Part shown: positions 46,825 to 56,963 of the stretch, piece after piece
How positions within the stretch are numbered: the stretch's first letter is position 1
Layout: every line of letters begins with the position of its first letter
DNA from: Wolbachia endosymbiont (group B) of Eucosma cana
GTDB lineage: Bacteria > Pseudomonadota > Alphaproteobacteria > Rickettsiales > Anaplasmataceae
Length of the DNA: 64,000 bases
Direction of reading: 5' to 3'
Assembly (NCBI RefSeq): GCF_947250645.1
Contig: NZ_OX366334.1
Coordinates: forward strand, 744,001-808,000
The notes under the pieces: model-generated
Told to the model about the DNA's origin: nothing
What the model saw: the letters and a program-made list of their open reading frames with translations, nothing else
Database searches by the model: none
Program-made: the position numbers and the translations under genes

Positions 46825-49329
46825 TTAAAATCGATCTAAAGAAAATCCTATAATATCCGAATACTTTGCTATAATCGAGGAAGATTTTAATGATATTTCT
46901 TTCATCTTAGAAAGGTGAGTACTAGGGCCTAACTTCATACACTCAATGCCGTTAGCTAAAGATGTTACTCTTCCTACATTAACATTTGTAGTGTTACATT
47001 TCCGCCTGTAAGGACTATATCTTTGTTCTTTTATTCCATTCATTTTAGTACTAGGGCCTGGACACGCTTCAGTGTTAGGCCCTAACTTCATACACTTAAT
47101 GCCGTTAGCTAAAGATGTTACTCTTCCTACATTAACATTTGTAGTGCGATATGACCACCTGCAAGGACTATGTAATATTTGTTCTTTTACTTCATCTATT
47201 TCAGCTGGACACGCTTTAGTATTAGTTCCTAACTGCATACATTTAATTTGGTCATTTATAAATGCTACTCTTTTTTCATTAAGTTTAGCGTTATACTGTA
47301 ATTGTTCAATTTGGTTAGCTTGATCTCTTATCATAAATTCAAAGCTGATAGATAGACGTGATTTTATTTCTCTCAACATATATGATGCTATGTGTTGCAC
47401 CATATGTGAAGCTGTGTGTTGCACTTTCATTAATGCTTTGTTTCTGAGTATACTTGATTCTAAGTTAAGCCGCGTAAGTATATCTAGTGCTCTTTGTTCT
47501 GCTTCCACTAGAAGATTACTTATGCCTTGACGTTCAGCTAAATCTCTTATAGTTTCACCGCAGTGATCAGGCAATAAAGTACTTGCGTTATAACATAGTA
47601 AAGTCATTACTACTATCCAGTGTCTATGTTCGAAAGCATAAGCTAAAGGAGATTGCCCTGAGCTATCCTGTGCATTAATATTTGCTCCATATAAAATTAA
47701 GGTCCTTACTACTTCCGCATGGCCACCTTTGGCAGCTTTATGTAAAGCAGTTGATCCTAAATCATCACCTGCATTAGCATTTACTCCAGCTTCTAATAGA
47801 AAATGTACCATTAGTGTATCACCATGTCTGGCAGCACGACGTAAAAACTCAGCTCCCATCAATTTCATCACATCATTCCACACTTCAAGTTGTATTAGGG
47901 TACCTATTGTCCCTCGAAGATTATGTGGAGAAGTAAAGAGAAGTATTTTATATGAATCATTCGTCTCAATACTTGCTCCATGGGCTATTAGATAATTTAT
48001 TACTTTTTTATTGCCTCTTGCAGCAGCACAATCAAAAGGAGTCCATCCCCATGTATCCTTATAGTTAACATTTGCTCTATAGTGTATTAAGAGCTTTACT
48101 GCTTCCAAATTACCAAGCGCAGCAGCAATATGTAAGGGAGTTCGCCCCACTAACATATCCTCTATATCAACACTTGCTCCACATTGTGATATCTTCTTTA
48201 ATAGGATCTCTAATATTAATGTATCATTCCTTGCAGCAGCCCAATATGAAGGAGTCCATCCAAATACATCCACTTTCTCAATAGTTTCGCCAATATTATT
48301 ATCATTTTGTGTTATGACTTCCACCATTCCTTTGTCGCCATTTGCGACAGCAATATGTAAAGGAGTAAGCTTAAGTGCTCCATTGCCTTTAACTTTTGCT
48401 CCACTATCCATTAAGATCTTTACTGCTTCTGTATGGCTATGACTGGCAGCCTTATATAAAGCAGTCAATCTCCCTAGATCCTCTGAATTAACATCTGCAT
48501 TATTTTTTATTAAGATTTTTGTTATTTCTACATCGCCATTTGCAGCTGGCTGATGTAAACTAGTCTGTTGATATGAATCCACCTGATTAACATCTGCCCC
48601 TCTTTTTATTAGCTCTAATACTACTCTTATATTGCTTGTTTCAGCAGCCCAATGTAAAGCATCCCATTGAGAAAATGGACCTCTTGCGTTAATATCAATT
48701 TCTTTTACTTCAAGCAAAGCATCTATTAAACTGTCCAGCTTAAAATCAATAGCTAAATACAATAACGTGTATGAATAGCGTTCATGGAGACAATCTACTT
48801 CAAACCAATAATTTATATCAAACTTATTTTCTTCCCACTCTTTATACACATTTCCACTTGCTCTCTTTAGTATCTCTAGTGTTTCTAGTATCTTTTGTGT
48901 ATCTAGCATCACTGGTACCTTTTTTGAGATCTTTCGTGCATTTAGCACATCCTCTAGCGCCACTGCTTTTGGCTCTTCTGATGTCTCTTGTACACTTAAC
49001 CTTTCTAGTATTCGTTTTAATATTTTTTGTGCGTTTGATATCCTTGACTCCTTTAGTATTTTTTTTGCTTCTTCTATTGTCTGCGGTACATTTACCACCT
49101 TTAGTCTCTTTTTTAATGGCTCTTGTGTCTCTTGTACTCTTGGAGTCTTGCTTGATGTTTCTAGTTCATGCGATCGCTCTTCTGACATCCTTAATATTTC
49201 TGCTTGCTCTAGTATATTTACTTTCTTTAATAGCTCTTTTATTCTTTCAATTACATTATCTTTACTTAAATTTACCTCTTGATCAATTACACCTAATGTT
49301 ACGTTCCACTGTTCATATGTCATTACCAT
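46825..49329 (-). CDS. Large ankyrin-repeat protein, 834 residues
   Basis: The N-terminal 150 residues are charged and helical. From about residue 175 to 600 run some twelve ankyrin units (QWDALHWAAETSNIRVVLEL, RLTALYKAASHSHTEAVKIL, GRTPLHIAAALGNLEAVKLL, GSTALHKAAKGGHAEVVRTL). The C-terminal part has a helical region, then two and a half copies of a 49-51 residue Cys-containing unit (TTNVNVGRVTSLANGI, then KCMKLGPNTEACP). No membrane helix is seen. The size and C-terminal Cys repeats are unusual among the ankyrin genes here. A secreted host-interaction role is inferred only from family membership. Confidence 0.85.
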   Translation of the reverse strand: MVMTYEQWNVTLGVIDQEVNLSKDNVIERIKELLKKVNILEQAEILRMSEERSHELETSSKTPRVQETQEPLKKRLKVVNVPQTIEEAKKILKESRISNAQKILKRILERLSVQETSEEPKAVALEDVLNARKISKKVPVMLDTQKILETLEILKRASGNVYKEWEENKFDINYWFEVDCLHERYSYTLLYLAIDFKLDSLIDALLEVKEIDINARGPFSQWDALHWAAETSNIRVVLELIKRGADVNQVDSYQQTSLHQPAANGDVEITKILIKNNADVNSEDLGRLTALYKAASHSHTEAVKILMDSGAKVKGNGALKLTPLHIAVANGDKGMVEVITQNDNNIGETIEKVDVFGWTPSYWAAARNDTLILEILLKKISQCGASVDIEDMLVGRTPLHIAAALGNLEAVKLLIHYRANVNYKDTWGWTPFDCAAARGNKKVINYLIAHGASIETNDSYKILLFTSPHNLRGTIGTLIQLEVWNDVMKLMGAEFLRRAARHGDTLMVHFLLEAGVNANAGDDLGSTALHKAAKGGHAEVVRTLILYGANINAQDSSGQSPLAYAFEHRHWIVVMTLLCYNASTLLPDHCGETIRDLAERQGISNLLVEAEQRALDILTRLNLESSILRNKALMKVQHTASHMVQHIASYMLREIKSRLSISFEFMIRDQANQIEQLQYNAKLNEKRVAFINDQIKCMQLGTNTKACPAEIDEVKEQILHSPCRWSYRTTNVNVGRVTSLANGIKCMKLGPNTEACPGPSTKMNGIKEQRYSPYRRKCNTTNVNVGRVTSLANGIECMKLGPSTHLSKMKEISLKSSSIIAKYSDIIGFSLDRF

Positions 49330-49467
49330 AGCTTTACCTCATACTATAAAACATTTTGATACTATATGTTATGGTACAATAGTCAACGCATTTTCCATAG
49401 CGTAATACTTGAGAGTCTAAAAAACTGGTATTAACTTACAGAAAACCAAACTTGCTTAAAACTACTT

Positions 49468-49580
49468 AACTATAGTGTTTTCTAAAATAAATGATAGTGC
49501 ACTAACATACAAACTCGCAGCTTTTAGGGGGTAATCTCGTAATGAAAATTTATCATTCATTTTCGAAACTACTATAGTTA
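49468..49580 (+). repeat. 110-bp miniature inverted-repeat element, copy 2
   Basis: Same sequence as 9914-10023 in the other orientation, with AACTATAGT / ACTATAGTT ends. It lies directly upstream of the antiporter gene and could affect its promoter. Confidence 0.7.
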
Positions 49581-49605
49581 TAGTTATGAGTTTTAAGGCA
49601 GTAAA

Positions 49606-50892
49606 ATGACAGCTTTTTTTCCTTTGGTTATTTTTTTAATCTTATACCTTGGAAGTGGTATCTATTTTTCCTTTATTGGAATTGATAATCCGCTTCGCCA
49701 AGTTTCACCGATAAATTGCCTACTACCGGCGCTATTTTTTGCTGTTGCACGCAATGCAGATAAAATTCAACGTAACATCGATACTGTCATTGAGGGTATG
49801 GGTGATAAAAACACCCTTACTATGTGTTTAATTTTTCTATTTTCTGGAGCATTTTCTGTGGTGACTCAATCAATTGGTAGTGCAGATACTGTTGCTGATT
49901 TAATTCTCAATTTCCTTCCAGCAAAATTACTACTGCCTGGAGTATTTTTGGCTTCCGCTTTTATATCAACTGCAATTGGTACGTCTATGGGAGTTGTTGT
50001 ACTAATGGTACCAATAGCTGTTAACTTAGCGAAAAGTGGGGCTTTTGGTCTTGAAATAGGAACTGCAACTGTAGTTGGAGGTGCCGTATTTGGTGATAAT
50101 CTTTCAATGATATCTGACACTACTATTGCATCTATTTCTTCACAGGGGGCCACGATAAAGGATAAACTTAAAGTGAATTCTAAAGTAGCATTTGTTGCCA
50201 GCATTATAACGCTTGTCTATCTGGCAATTATGGCAGATAGTACAAAAATTATTCCTACATCAAATTTAGATTATTTATCAGTAATAAAGATTATTCCTTA
50301 TATTTCTTTAATAATCATGGGGTTATTTGAAGTTACTACTTTAGTAACAATAACTATAAATATAATTGTTGCTAGTGTATTAGGGATGACTTTTTTTGAC
50401 TATACTATCATTCAACTCTCTCATGACATATATGACGGTTTCAAAAAAGTAAACGAGATAGTAATATTTGCTCTATTTATTGGCGGATTGAGTCATATAA
50501 TGTACAAGCAGGGTCAAAAGGCATTACACAAACTTATCGATGAAAGCAATATCACAAAAACTAAAGCTGAATTTGTAATAGCGGGCATAGCATCTATGTT
50601 TACTGTTTTAGTTGCTAATAATACCATTGCTATTTTATTAAGTGGCGATATTGCAAAAAGGCTCGCGCAAAAGCATAATATTCCGTCATACCGTAGTGCA
50701 TACTTGTTAGACATTTTTGCTTGCGTTACAAAAGGCATTTTGCCTTATGGTTCCCAGCTGCTGCTAGCAGGTAGCATTGCTTCTGTCTCACCTATTTCTT
50801 TGTTAACACAAGTTTATTACTGCTTTATTTTAGCAGCAGTTACAGTAGGTGAAATAATCATCAATGGCAGACGTTGCGCGGCTACAACTTAA
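49606..50892 (+). CDS. Na+/H+ antiporter, NhaC family
   Basis: 428 residues with about eleven membrane helices. NhaC-type features are the SADTVADLILNFLPAKLLLP stretch, STAIGTSMGVVVLMVPIAVN (re-entrant region) and GGAVFGDNLSMISDTTIASI with its conserved Asp-Asn and Asp residues. A second inverted-repeat half is around GIASMFTVLVANNTIAILLS. It likely exchanges Na+ for H+ across the inner membrane for pH and ion balance. The start is preceded by TTTTAAGGCAG. Confidence 0.85.
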   Translation: MTAFFPLVIFLILYLGSGIYFSFIGIDNPLRQVSPINCLLPALFFAVARNADKIQRNIDTVIEGMGDKNTLTMCLIFLFSGAFSVVTQSIGSADTVADLILNFLPAKLLLPGVFLASAFISTAIGTSMGVVVLMVPIAVNLAKSGAFGLEIGTATVVGGAVFGDNLSMISDTTIASISSQGATIKDKLKVNSKVAFVASIITLVYLAIMADSTKIIPTSNLDYLSVIKIIPYISLIIMGLFEVTTLVTITINIIVASVLGMTFFDYTIIQLSHDIYDGFKKVNEIVIFALFIGGLSHIMYKQGQKALHKLIDESNITKTKAEFVIAGIASMFTVLVANNTIAILLSGDIAKRLAQKHNIPSYRSAYLLDIFACVTKGILPYGSQLLLAGSIASVSPISLLTQVYYCFILAAVTVGEIIINGRRCAATT

Positions 50893-51066
50893 TGTACGAA
50901 GATTTCTCTTCATATTACATTTTTGTGCCCATAAGAAACGAGTTGCCATTTTCATCAGCTACTTGGATAATAGATATATTCACAAAATTGTTCCATTTTT
51001 CTCAATAGGTTTTGGTTTTCTTTTCCCCTTATTAGCAGAGCATAAAACTTAGCTTTTTAATAAATC

Positions 51067-52168
51067 TCATTTTAACTCCAATACACTAACTATGAAACAA
51101 TCTATATTGCCATCAAAAACGGAATTTATATTGCCAACTTCATGTCCAGTCCTTAAATCCTTTACCATTTGATATGGATGCATAACATACGATCTGATCT
51201 GACTGCCCCAACCTATATCGCATTTCTTGCCATATTCTTCGGCCATTTTCTGTTCTTTTTTTTCCAATTCAATTTGATATAAACGTCCTTTAAGTAGTTT
51301 AAGTGCTTCATCTTTATTTTTATGTTGAGAACGACCATTTTGGCATTGAGCTACAACGCCTGTTGGAATATGCGTAATACGTACCGCGCTTTCAGTCTTA
51401 TTTACATGCTGACCACCTGCTCCAGAAGCACGGTAAGTGTCGATCTTTAAATCCTTTTCATCCACAACAATATCTATTGAATCTTCAATCACTGGAGTTA
51501 CTCCTACACTTGCAAAACTGGTATGACGTTTACCATTTGCATCAAATGGTGATATTCTAACCAATCTATGAACTCCACTTTCGCTTTTTGCCCACCCGTA
51601 AGCTTTTTCTCCGATGATCTTTATTGTTGTAGATTTTATACCAACTGCATCACCATCTAATTTTTCTACAACTTCAACTTTAAAATTGTGATAAATTTCT
51701 GCCCATCTTGTATACATGCGCATGAGCATCTCAGCCCAATCATTGCTCTCTGTTCCACCAGCTCCTGAGTGGATTTCTAAAAAGCAGTTATTGTTATCTG
51801 CTTCACCAGTAAATAAAGATTCTGTCTCTTTAAGTTTGATTAATTTCTCTAGCTTTACTAACTCACCTTTAACTTCAGAAAAAAATTCTTCATCATTCTC
51901 ATCAATAGCAGATTTCATCAAGCTGATAGCATCGTTGTAATCGCTTTCTAGCTTTGAAAACGATTCTATGTCATGCTTAATTTTAGAGCGTTCTTTTAAA
52001 ATTTCTTGTGCTTTTTGATTGTCTTGCCACAGATTATCATTCGATGCTTGAGAATCCAGCTCTTCAAGACGCAACTTCAATTTTTCTATGTCAAAGACAC
52101 CTCCTGATAAGAGAAATACTTTTATTTAAGCCTTGAAAGTATTCAAGGATTTCTGGATGGGTTTTCAT
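51067..52168 (-). CDS. prfB: Peptide chain release factor 2, with programmed +1 frameshift
   Basis: Terminates translation at UGA and UAA. The first 25 codons (ATG 52166-52168, MKTHPEILEYFQGL) end at CTT TGA (52096-52091). Reading continues in the +1 frame as LDIEKLKLRLEELDSQ to 51067. AGGAGG lies 3 bases before the CTT, as in the classical autoregulatory site: low RF2 makes the ribosome pause at UGA and shift. The body has the RF2-type SPF tripeptide (RISPFDANGKRHTSF) and catalytic GGQ (ASGAGGQHVNKTESA). Total length is about 366 residues, normal for RF2. A start inside the +1 frame (TTG 52080) would miss the N-terminus. Confidence 0.96.
52090..52106 (-). promoter_or_regulatory. prfB: prfB recoding site (AGGAGG TGT CTT TGA C)
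   Basis: Internal Shine-Dalgarno, slippery CTT and in-frame TGA followed by C, matching the spacing of the well-studied prfB frameshift site. Confidence 0.92.
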
Positions 52169-52323
52169 TATACTTTAGACTTTAATATATTTATTATCAC
52201 TAACAATAACAGCAAACAAAATAGAAATTTAACCATATAATAGTTAATTCAAAATAATTTTATTATACTTGAATGTTCAATAAAATCAAGTGTGTATATT
52301 TATTAAAAAAATAAGGTAAAGTA

Positions 52324-53694
52324 ATGAATATTAAAACAAGTTCTCATTATGGTTTAGACAAAAAGGCTATTGATGATTTAATAGAGTCTCTCGATAATCA
52401 AGAATTAGAGAATGTTCGTAATATTGTAAAAACGATAGATAGCGTTCAGTTAGCTTATTTTTTATCTACTTCGATCAGTGATCACAGGGAGAAATTAGTT
52501 AATATCCTCGATCAACATTTGTTAAGTGATGCCTTAGTACATGTAGTACCAGATTTACAAGTAGAGATCATAGAAATATTGGGAATAGAAAATACAGCAA
52601 AGTTACTAATGCTTCTTGATATAGAAGACATAGTAGCTATAGTGAAAGATTTAGATAGAAAGTCTATAGAAAATATACTTAACTACTTACCCAATGCAAC
52701 TCAAAAATTAGTAGAGGAATTGTTATCATACCCAGAAGAAAGTGCAGGAAGGTTGATACATAAAAATATGGTTATAGCTCCATATTATTGGACGATAAAT
52801 CAGCTAATGGAATTCTTGCGCAACTATAAAAAAATACCAGAAACATTTTATCAAATTTTCATCATTAACTCAAAATTAGAACCCATAGGCATTTTCAACT
52901 TAAATAAGGTAATATCTCACTCAGGAGAAACAATAATAAAAGAGATAATGAGTCAAGATATAAAAATAATTAAAACTGGAATGGACCAAGAAGAAGTAGC
53001 AAGAGTATTTAAAGATTACGCTCTATTATCAGCTCCAGTAGTAAATAAGAATGGTAAAATTATAGGTGTAATCCTTATTGAAGATGTAATCAAAATTGTT
53101 CAACAAGAAGCAGAAGAGGATGTGCTTAAAATAAGCGGTGTATCTTCTAAATCTGATATAAATGCCCCTATACATAAAACTATAATTAAAAGACTACCTT
53201 GGTTACTGTTTAACCTCTTAGCTGCAACAATATGTTCTATAGTAGTTGGCTTTTTCGATAACGTAATACAAAGTTTTATAGTACTGCCAATAATTATGCC
53301 AATCATTGCATCGATGAGCGGAAATGCAGGATCCCAAACAGTAACACTAACTATCCGGGCAATCGCAACAAAATATCTAACTGAGCAAAATGCAAAAAGA
53401 ATACTGATGAAAGAATTTTTAATAGGTCTTATAAACGGGGTGATCTTATCTACTATTTCATTAGTAGTGTTAGCAATAAGGTTTCACAATGTCAAAGTGG
53501 AGATGATTTTTGTGGTCTCCATGATTATGATGTCAATTATTGCAACGTTCATCGGAACTTTCATTCCTATAATGCTTCATCGTTTTAGATCCGATCCTGC
53601 TGTTTCGTCTTCAATCTTAACATCAGCAACAACTGATATTCTCTCAGCTCTTATATTTTTTGGTCTAGCCACGATCTTTTTATTAAATAGCTGA
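52324..53694 (+). CDS. mgtE: Magnesium transporter MgtE
   Basis: 456 residues in the usual order. The N-terminal superhelical Mg-sensing domain (1-125) is followed by two CBS domains (about 130-255, with SGETIIKEIMSQDIKIIKTG and LLSAPVVNKNGKIIGVI). Then comes a connecting helix and five membrane helices. The pore helix has PIIASMSGNAGSQTVTL and the last helices carry LHRFRSDPAVSSS with the selectivity Asp. It imports Mg2+ (or Co2+) and closes when cytosolic Mg2+ is high. It stands alone and looks intact. Confidence 0.95.
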   Translation: MNIKTSSHYGLDKKAIDDLIESLDNQELENVRNIVKTIDSVQLAYFLSTSISDHREKLVNILDQHLLSDALVHVVPDLQVEIIEILGIENTAKLLMLLDIEDIVAIVKDLDRKSIENILNYLPNATQKLVEELLSYPEESAGRLIHKNMVIAPYYWTINQLMEFLRNYKKIPETFYQIFIINSKLEPIGIFNLNKVISHSGETIIKEIMSQDIKIIKTGMDQEEVARVFKDYALLSAPVVNKNGKIIGVILIEDVIKIVQQEAEEDVLKISGVSSKSDINAPIHKTIIKRLPWLLFNLLAATICSIVVGFFDNVIQSFIVLPIIMPIIASMSGNAGSQTVTLTIRAIATKYLTEQNAKRILMKEFLIGLINGVILSTISLVVLAIRFHNVKVEMIFVVSMIMMSIIATFIGTFIPIMLHRFRSDPAVSSSILTSATTDILSALIFFGLATIFLLNS

Positions 53695-54183
53695 ATCTTG
53701 CTATATAAAAAAATTGCTTTACAAGCTTTACCGTCCACGTTATCATTACTCATAGATGCATTGAAGAAGAAAAATAACAGTCGATAAAGAAATAAAAGTA
53801 CATGAAACTGAGCTGCTTTAGTTTTAAAATAAAAACTAAAATAAGATGCTAAAGTATGCAAAAAAATTCTTGCTTTGCTAGATCTTTTTAGCTACAATGC
53901 AGTCTAACGTAATGAAAACATGGGGTGTGAGTTAGATGCATTGTATTATGTATATCACTCAGAAAGCAATTCTCGATTTTTTAAGAATATATCTATTTTA
54001 GTCAGAAGTCAAAAGAAAAGCACACTGTTACTCAGCAATTAAAGTTACTTAGGATTACTGTAAGGTTTCTACAGCAAATTGGTTTGGTACAGCTGCATAA
54101 GAATCAAATGTTGAAATCAATCTTCAGAAAAGAGGTTTACGACAAAACAATCAAAATATGAATATTAAAATATAGGCGGTTTT
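53695..54183. other. Spacer without a recognisable gene
   Basis: About 490 bases, AT-rich, with a weak inverted repeat (AGTTTTAAAATAAAAACT near 53818) that could end mgtE transcription. No RNA gene, no IS end and no coherent frame were seen. Confidence 0.45.
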
Positions 54184-54600
54184 ATGTTAGGTAAAGAAAA
54201 TATAGGAGAACAAGTAGCAGATAATCAAATGGATTATGTAGATGCTGGATCAGCAATAGTTGATTATGAAAATATATTATCTAGTGAAGAACTTCAGTGT
54301 GGACGAAGTCAGGAGAGCCCTAGAGTAACAAGATCTTCATCTATAGGCAGCAGTAGTACATCGACTGATGATGAAGAAATGTTTAGCTGTATAAGCATTA
54401 CAAGTGATGAAATAGTGAAAAAAGCAACTTTTTTTGTTAAGACTTTTGTTAAAGAATTTGAGAAAAAGATATTTGAATATTCTGAAGAAGCAAAACCAGA
54501 TTCAAAAACACGAAAAGTGGGCAAAATAGCAGGTCAGTTTGCATCAATTGTGAATAATCTTATTCCACCGAATCTATATAGATTAAGTTTTACTAAAGCT
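54184..54600 (+). pseudogene. Hypothetical acidic protein, truncated by IS3
   Basis: From ATG 54184, 139 codons encode an acidic Ser/Thr-rich protein (EELQCGRSQESPRVTRSSSI, GSSSTSTDDEEMFS). A helical region follows (ATFFVKTFVKEFEKKIFEYS). At 54601 the IS3 copy begins, and the last 29 codons of the apparent frame (to 54690) are IS sequence. The rest of the gene is not found beyond the IS. The family is not recognised. The Ser-rich N-terminus and helical end resemble proteins suspected as effectors, but this is weak. Confidence 0.5.
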
Positions 54601-54711
54601 TATAATGCACCCATTTGTCTAGACCATTTTTTTCAAAGTGATCCGATTTTTAAAATGAATATGTTGATAAATACGTCGACACACATTTAAAGTATTTATC
54701 AATATATTCAT

Positions 54712-55473
54712 TTACTGTTTATGATAATAAAGATCAGCAGGAACTTTATAATGTAGAGTCTGATGTCGCCTTCTATAGTTATACCAAGCAACAAAATCAT
54801 TTATTATAAGATTTAAATCTCTGATACTATTTGGTCTATAATAATATATAGCTTCTTGCTTTAAAGTTCTCCATAAGCGCTCAACAAATATATTGTCGAA
54901 GCAACGTCCTTTATGGTCCATACTGATTTTAATATTAGCACGCTCTAATTCCATAATAAAGTTGTAGCTAGTAAACTGCACCCCCTGATCACTATTAAAA
55001 ATCTCAGGTTTACCTTGTTTTAGAGCTTCTTTGAGAGTATAAAGGCAAAATCCAGCATCGAGATATGGTGATAATGAATGAGCAATAATATAGCGACTAT
55101 ACAAGTCCATTATTGCCACAAAATAGATAAACTTACCTTCTACCATAATATATGTTATATCAGTAGCCCATACCTGATTAACTCTACAAATAATCAAATC
55201 TTTGAGTAAATAAGGATATATTTTATGCTTTTTTTCTTTAATACTTGTATTACATCTTTTTCTACAATACAGCCCACTAATCTTCATTTTTTTCATAATT
55301 CTTAAGATTTTTTTGTGATTGACTACTACTCCACTCGCTATGATTTCAGCAGTAATTTTACGATATCCATAACGGCAATCAGAAGCCAAATATACTTCTT
55401 GAATCAAATTTGCTACTTCACTTTCGTTATTAATTATAGGCCTATAATATAGGCTAGATCTGCAAATCCCCAA
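54712..55473 (-). CDS. IS3-family transposase OrfB, copy 3
   Basis: Identical in predicted sequence to 5757-6518, with all three DDE residues retained. Confidence 0.9.
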   Translation of the reverse strand: MGICRSSLYYRPIINNESEVANLIQEVYLASDCRYGYRKITAEIIASGVVVNHKKILRIMKKMKISGLYCRKRCNTSIKEKKHKIYPYLLKDLIICRVNQVWATDITYIMVEGKFIYFVAIMDLYSRYIIAHSLSPYLDAGFCLYTLKEALKQGKPEIFNSDQGVQFTSYNFIMELERANIKISMDHKGRCFDNIFVERLWRTLKQEAIYYYRPNSIRDLNLIINDFVAWYNYRRRHQTLHYKVPADLYYHKQ

Positions 55474-55541
55474 TAAATCAGCCTGTTTCCTAATTGACAG
55501 ATCAGAATCTTTTTCTATAAACCTTACTCTATCTTTTTTGC

Positions 55542-55826
55542 TTATTTCAGTAATTTTTTTTTCAAATAGCTATTTTCCACTGTCAATTCTCCTATTACTT
55601 TATGTAAACTTTCTATTTCTTGCGCTAAGATTCTTTGTTTTCTCGCACTTTCACTTTCTTCAACAAATAGGTCTTTTAACCTTGCCAATACTCTATCACG
55701 CCAATCATATAGATTTGTTGATGGTATTTTATATTCACTACATATCTCAGCTGTGCTTTTTTGATTTTTTATTGCTTCCAAAGCTATCTTTGCTTTTAAC
55801 TCTGGTTCATATTTTTTTGTTGCCAT
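55542..55826 (-). CDS. IS3-family transposase OrfA, copy 3
   Basis: Identical in predicted sequence to 6587-6871, including the terminal A9 shift site. Confidence 0.9.
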   Translation of the reverse strand: MATKKYEPELKAKIALEAIKNQKSTAEICSEYKIPSTNLYDWRDRVLARLKDLFVEESESARKQRILAQEIESLHKVIGELTVENSYLKKKLLK

Positions 55827-55896
55827 ACTTTTACCCCTTTACCTTCCTACTCGGATCAACCATTTTTTTTTGGTCTAGTTTATGGGGTGCATTATA

Positions 55897-56281
55897 ATTG
55901 TGGCAAACCAGGGAATCATGCGTACCAGTTATATTTGGGAGTAGAAAATATTGATCATTCTAGAACCAAAGCTTATTCTCCACAGACTAATGGTATATGT
56001 GAAAGGTTTCATAGAACTATGCAAGATGAATGTTACAATATTATCTTCAGGAAAAAGATTTATAGTACTTTGGAGGAGCTTCAGTTAGATTGGCTGCATT
56101 CTTACAACAGAACTAGACCTCATTCCGGTAAGTACTGCTATGCAGACCTTTTTTGATAGTATGCATATTGCTTACCAAAAAAATATTGATAACATTAAAA
56201 TAGATTCTGATATCGGTTTTGACTTCGTCGATTCTTCTGTCAGTTAATTCATGCCTGTCAGATCAAGTCTAAACTATTACA
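55897..56281 (+). mobile_element. IS481-family element, 3' third only
   Basis: Starts within the transposase at ATTGTGGCAAACC and runs to the intact right terminus AACTATTACA. The transposase remnant (55897-56247) carries NGICERFHRT and the same deletion after GKYCY as the other copies. Confidence 0.88.
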
Positions 56282-56301
56282 GTTAATTTTAAGGCCAAAA
56301 A

Positions 56302-56925
56302 TTATACAAGAGGTCTGTTAAAATCACGTATATCGATTGTCTTGAAGTCACACAGTTGTTCTGTAGAGCTATGTCCTGTAATAATTACTATACCGTTTTG
56401 CTCAGAGCGTATTGAGATTAGATTTAATATTAATTCACACGTTGCACTGTCGAGATTACAAAATGGTTCGTCTATCAGCCAAACGTTTGCATTAGAAATT
56501 AAGAGGCGAGCAAGCGCAACTCTTCTTTTCCAACCTGCAGAAAGTTCACTATATTTGATATTAAGTACAGGTTGCAACTGTAAGCAACAAACGGCTGCCA
56601 TAATTAATTCTCTAGTATTCCGTATTCTTGCCCAGAATTGTATGTTTTCACCAACTGTTGAGCTATCTTTACAGGCATTTTTATGGCCTATATAGACCAT
56701 GGAAGGTATATAGGATTTTAGGTCATCATATATGTCTTTTCCACAGTACATTATATTACCTGACACTGGCGGCAAAAGTCCAGATAAACTTCTGATTAAG
56801 CTGGTTTTGCCGCTACCATTTGGACCAGTGATTAAGATTTTTGATTTTGGTTCAGCTTTAAAATTGAGGTTTTTAAATAATACTTTGTTATTACGAGCAC
56901 AGGATAGATTTTTACATTCAAGCAT
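56302..56925 (-). CDS. ccmA: Haem exporter ATP-binding protein CcmA
   Basis: ATPase of the CcmABCD complex for cytochrome c maturation, on the cytoplasmic face of the inner membrane. At 207 residues it has the family size. It shows Walker A ITGPNGSGKTSLIRSLSGLL, the signature region KYSELSAGWKRRVALARLL (SAGW as in CcmA), Walker B NVWLIDEPFCNLD and the switch His in IITGHSS. The gene is flanked by IS481 on its 3' side and by a phage recombinase relic on its 5' side, so its native promoter may be changed. Confidence 0.93.
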   Translation of the reverse strand: MLECKNLSCARNNKVLFKNLNFKAEPKSKILITGPNGSGKTSLIRSLSGLLPPVSGNIMYCGKDIYDDLKSYIPSMVYIGHKNACKDSSTVGENIQFWARIRNTRELIMAAVCCLQLQPVLNIKYSELSAGWKRRVALARLLISNANVWLIDEPFCNLDSATCELILNLISIRSEQNGIVIITGHSSTEQLCDFKTIDIRDFNRPLV

Positions 56926-56963
56926 CTATTGGACCTTTAAAGAGAACTTGGAGCCTAAACACT

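Larger units (their letters stand above)
54601..55896 (-). mobile_element. IS3-family element, copy 3
   Basis: 1296 bp, same ends as the others. The right end abuts an IS481 fragment that lacks its 5' two thirds, so a deletion next to the IS probably occurred. No target duplication is seen. Confidence 0.92.

Noticed and set aside
48771-49331. 186-codon hydrophobic plus-strand frame rich in Leu
   Set aside because: It is the complement of the Lys/Glu-rich N-terminus of the large ankyrin gene; AT-rich antisense gives false membrane-like ORFs.
50864-51052. 62-codon ORF overlapping the end of the antiporter gene
   Set aside because: It lies mostly in the spacer, has no ribosome site and no recognisable features; I cannot support it as a gene.
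52080-52082. TTG start for prfB inside the +1 frame
   Set aside because: The upstream 25 codons plus AGGAGG, CTT TGA C explain the gene better as a frameshifted RF2.
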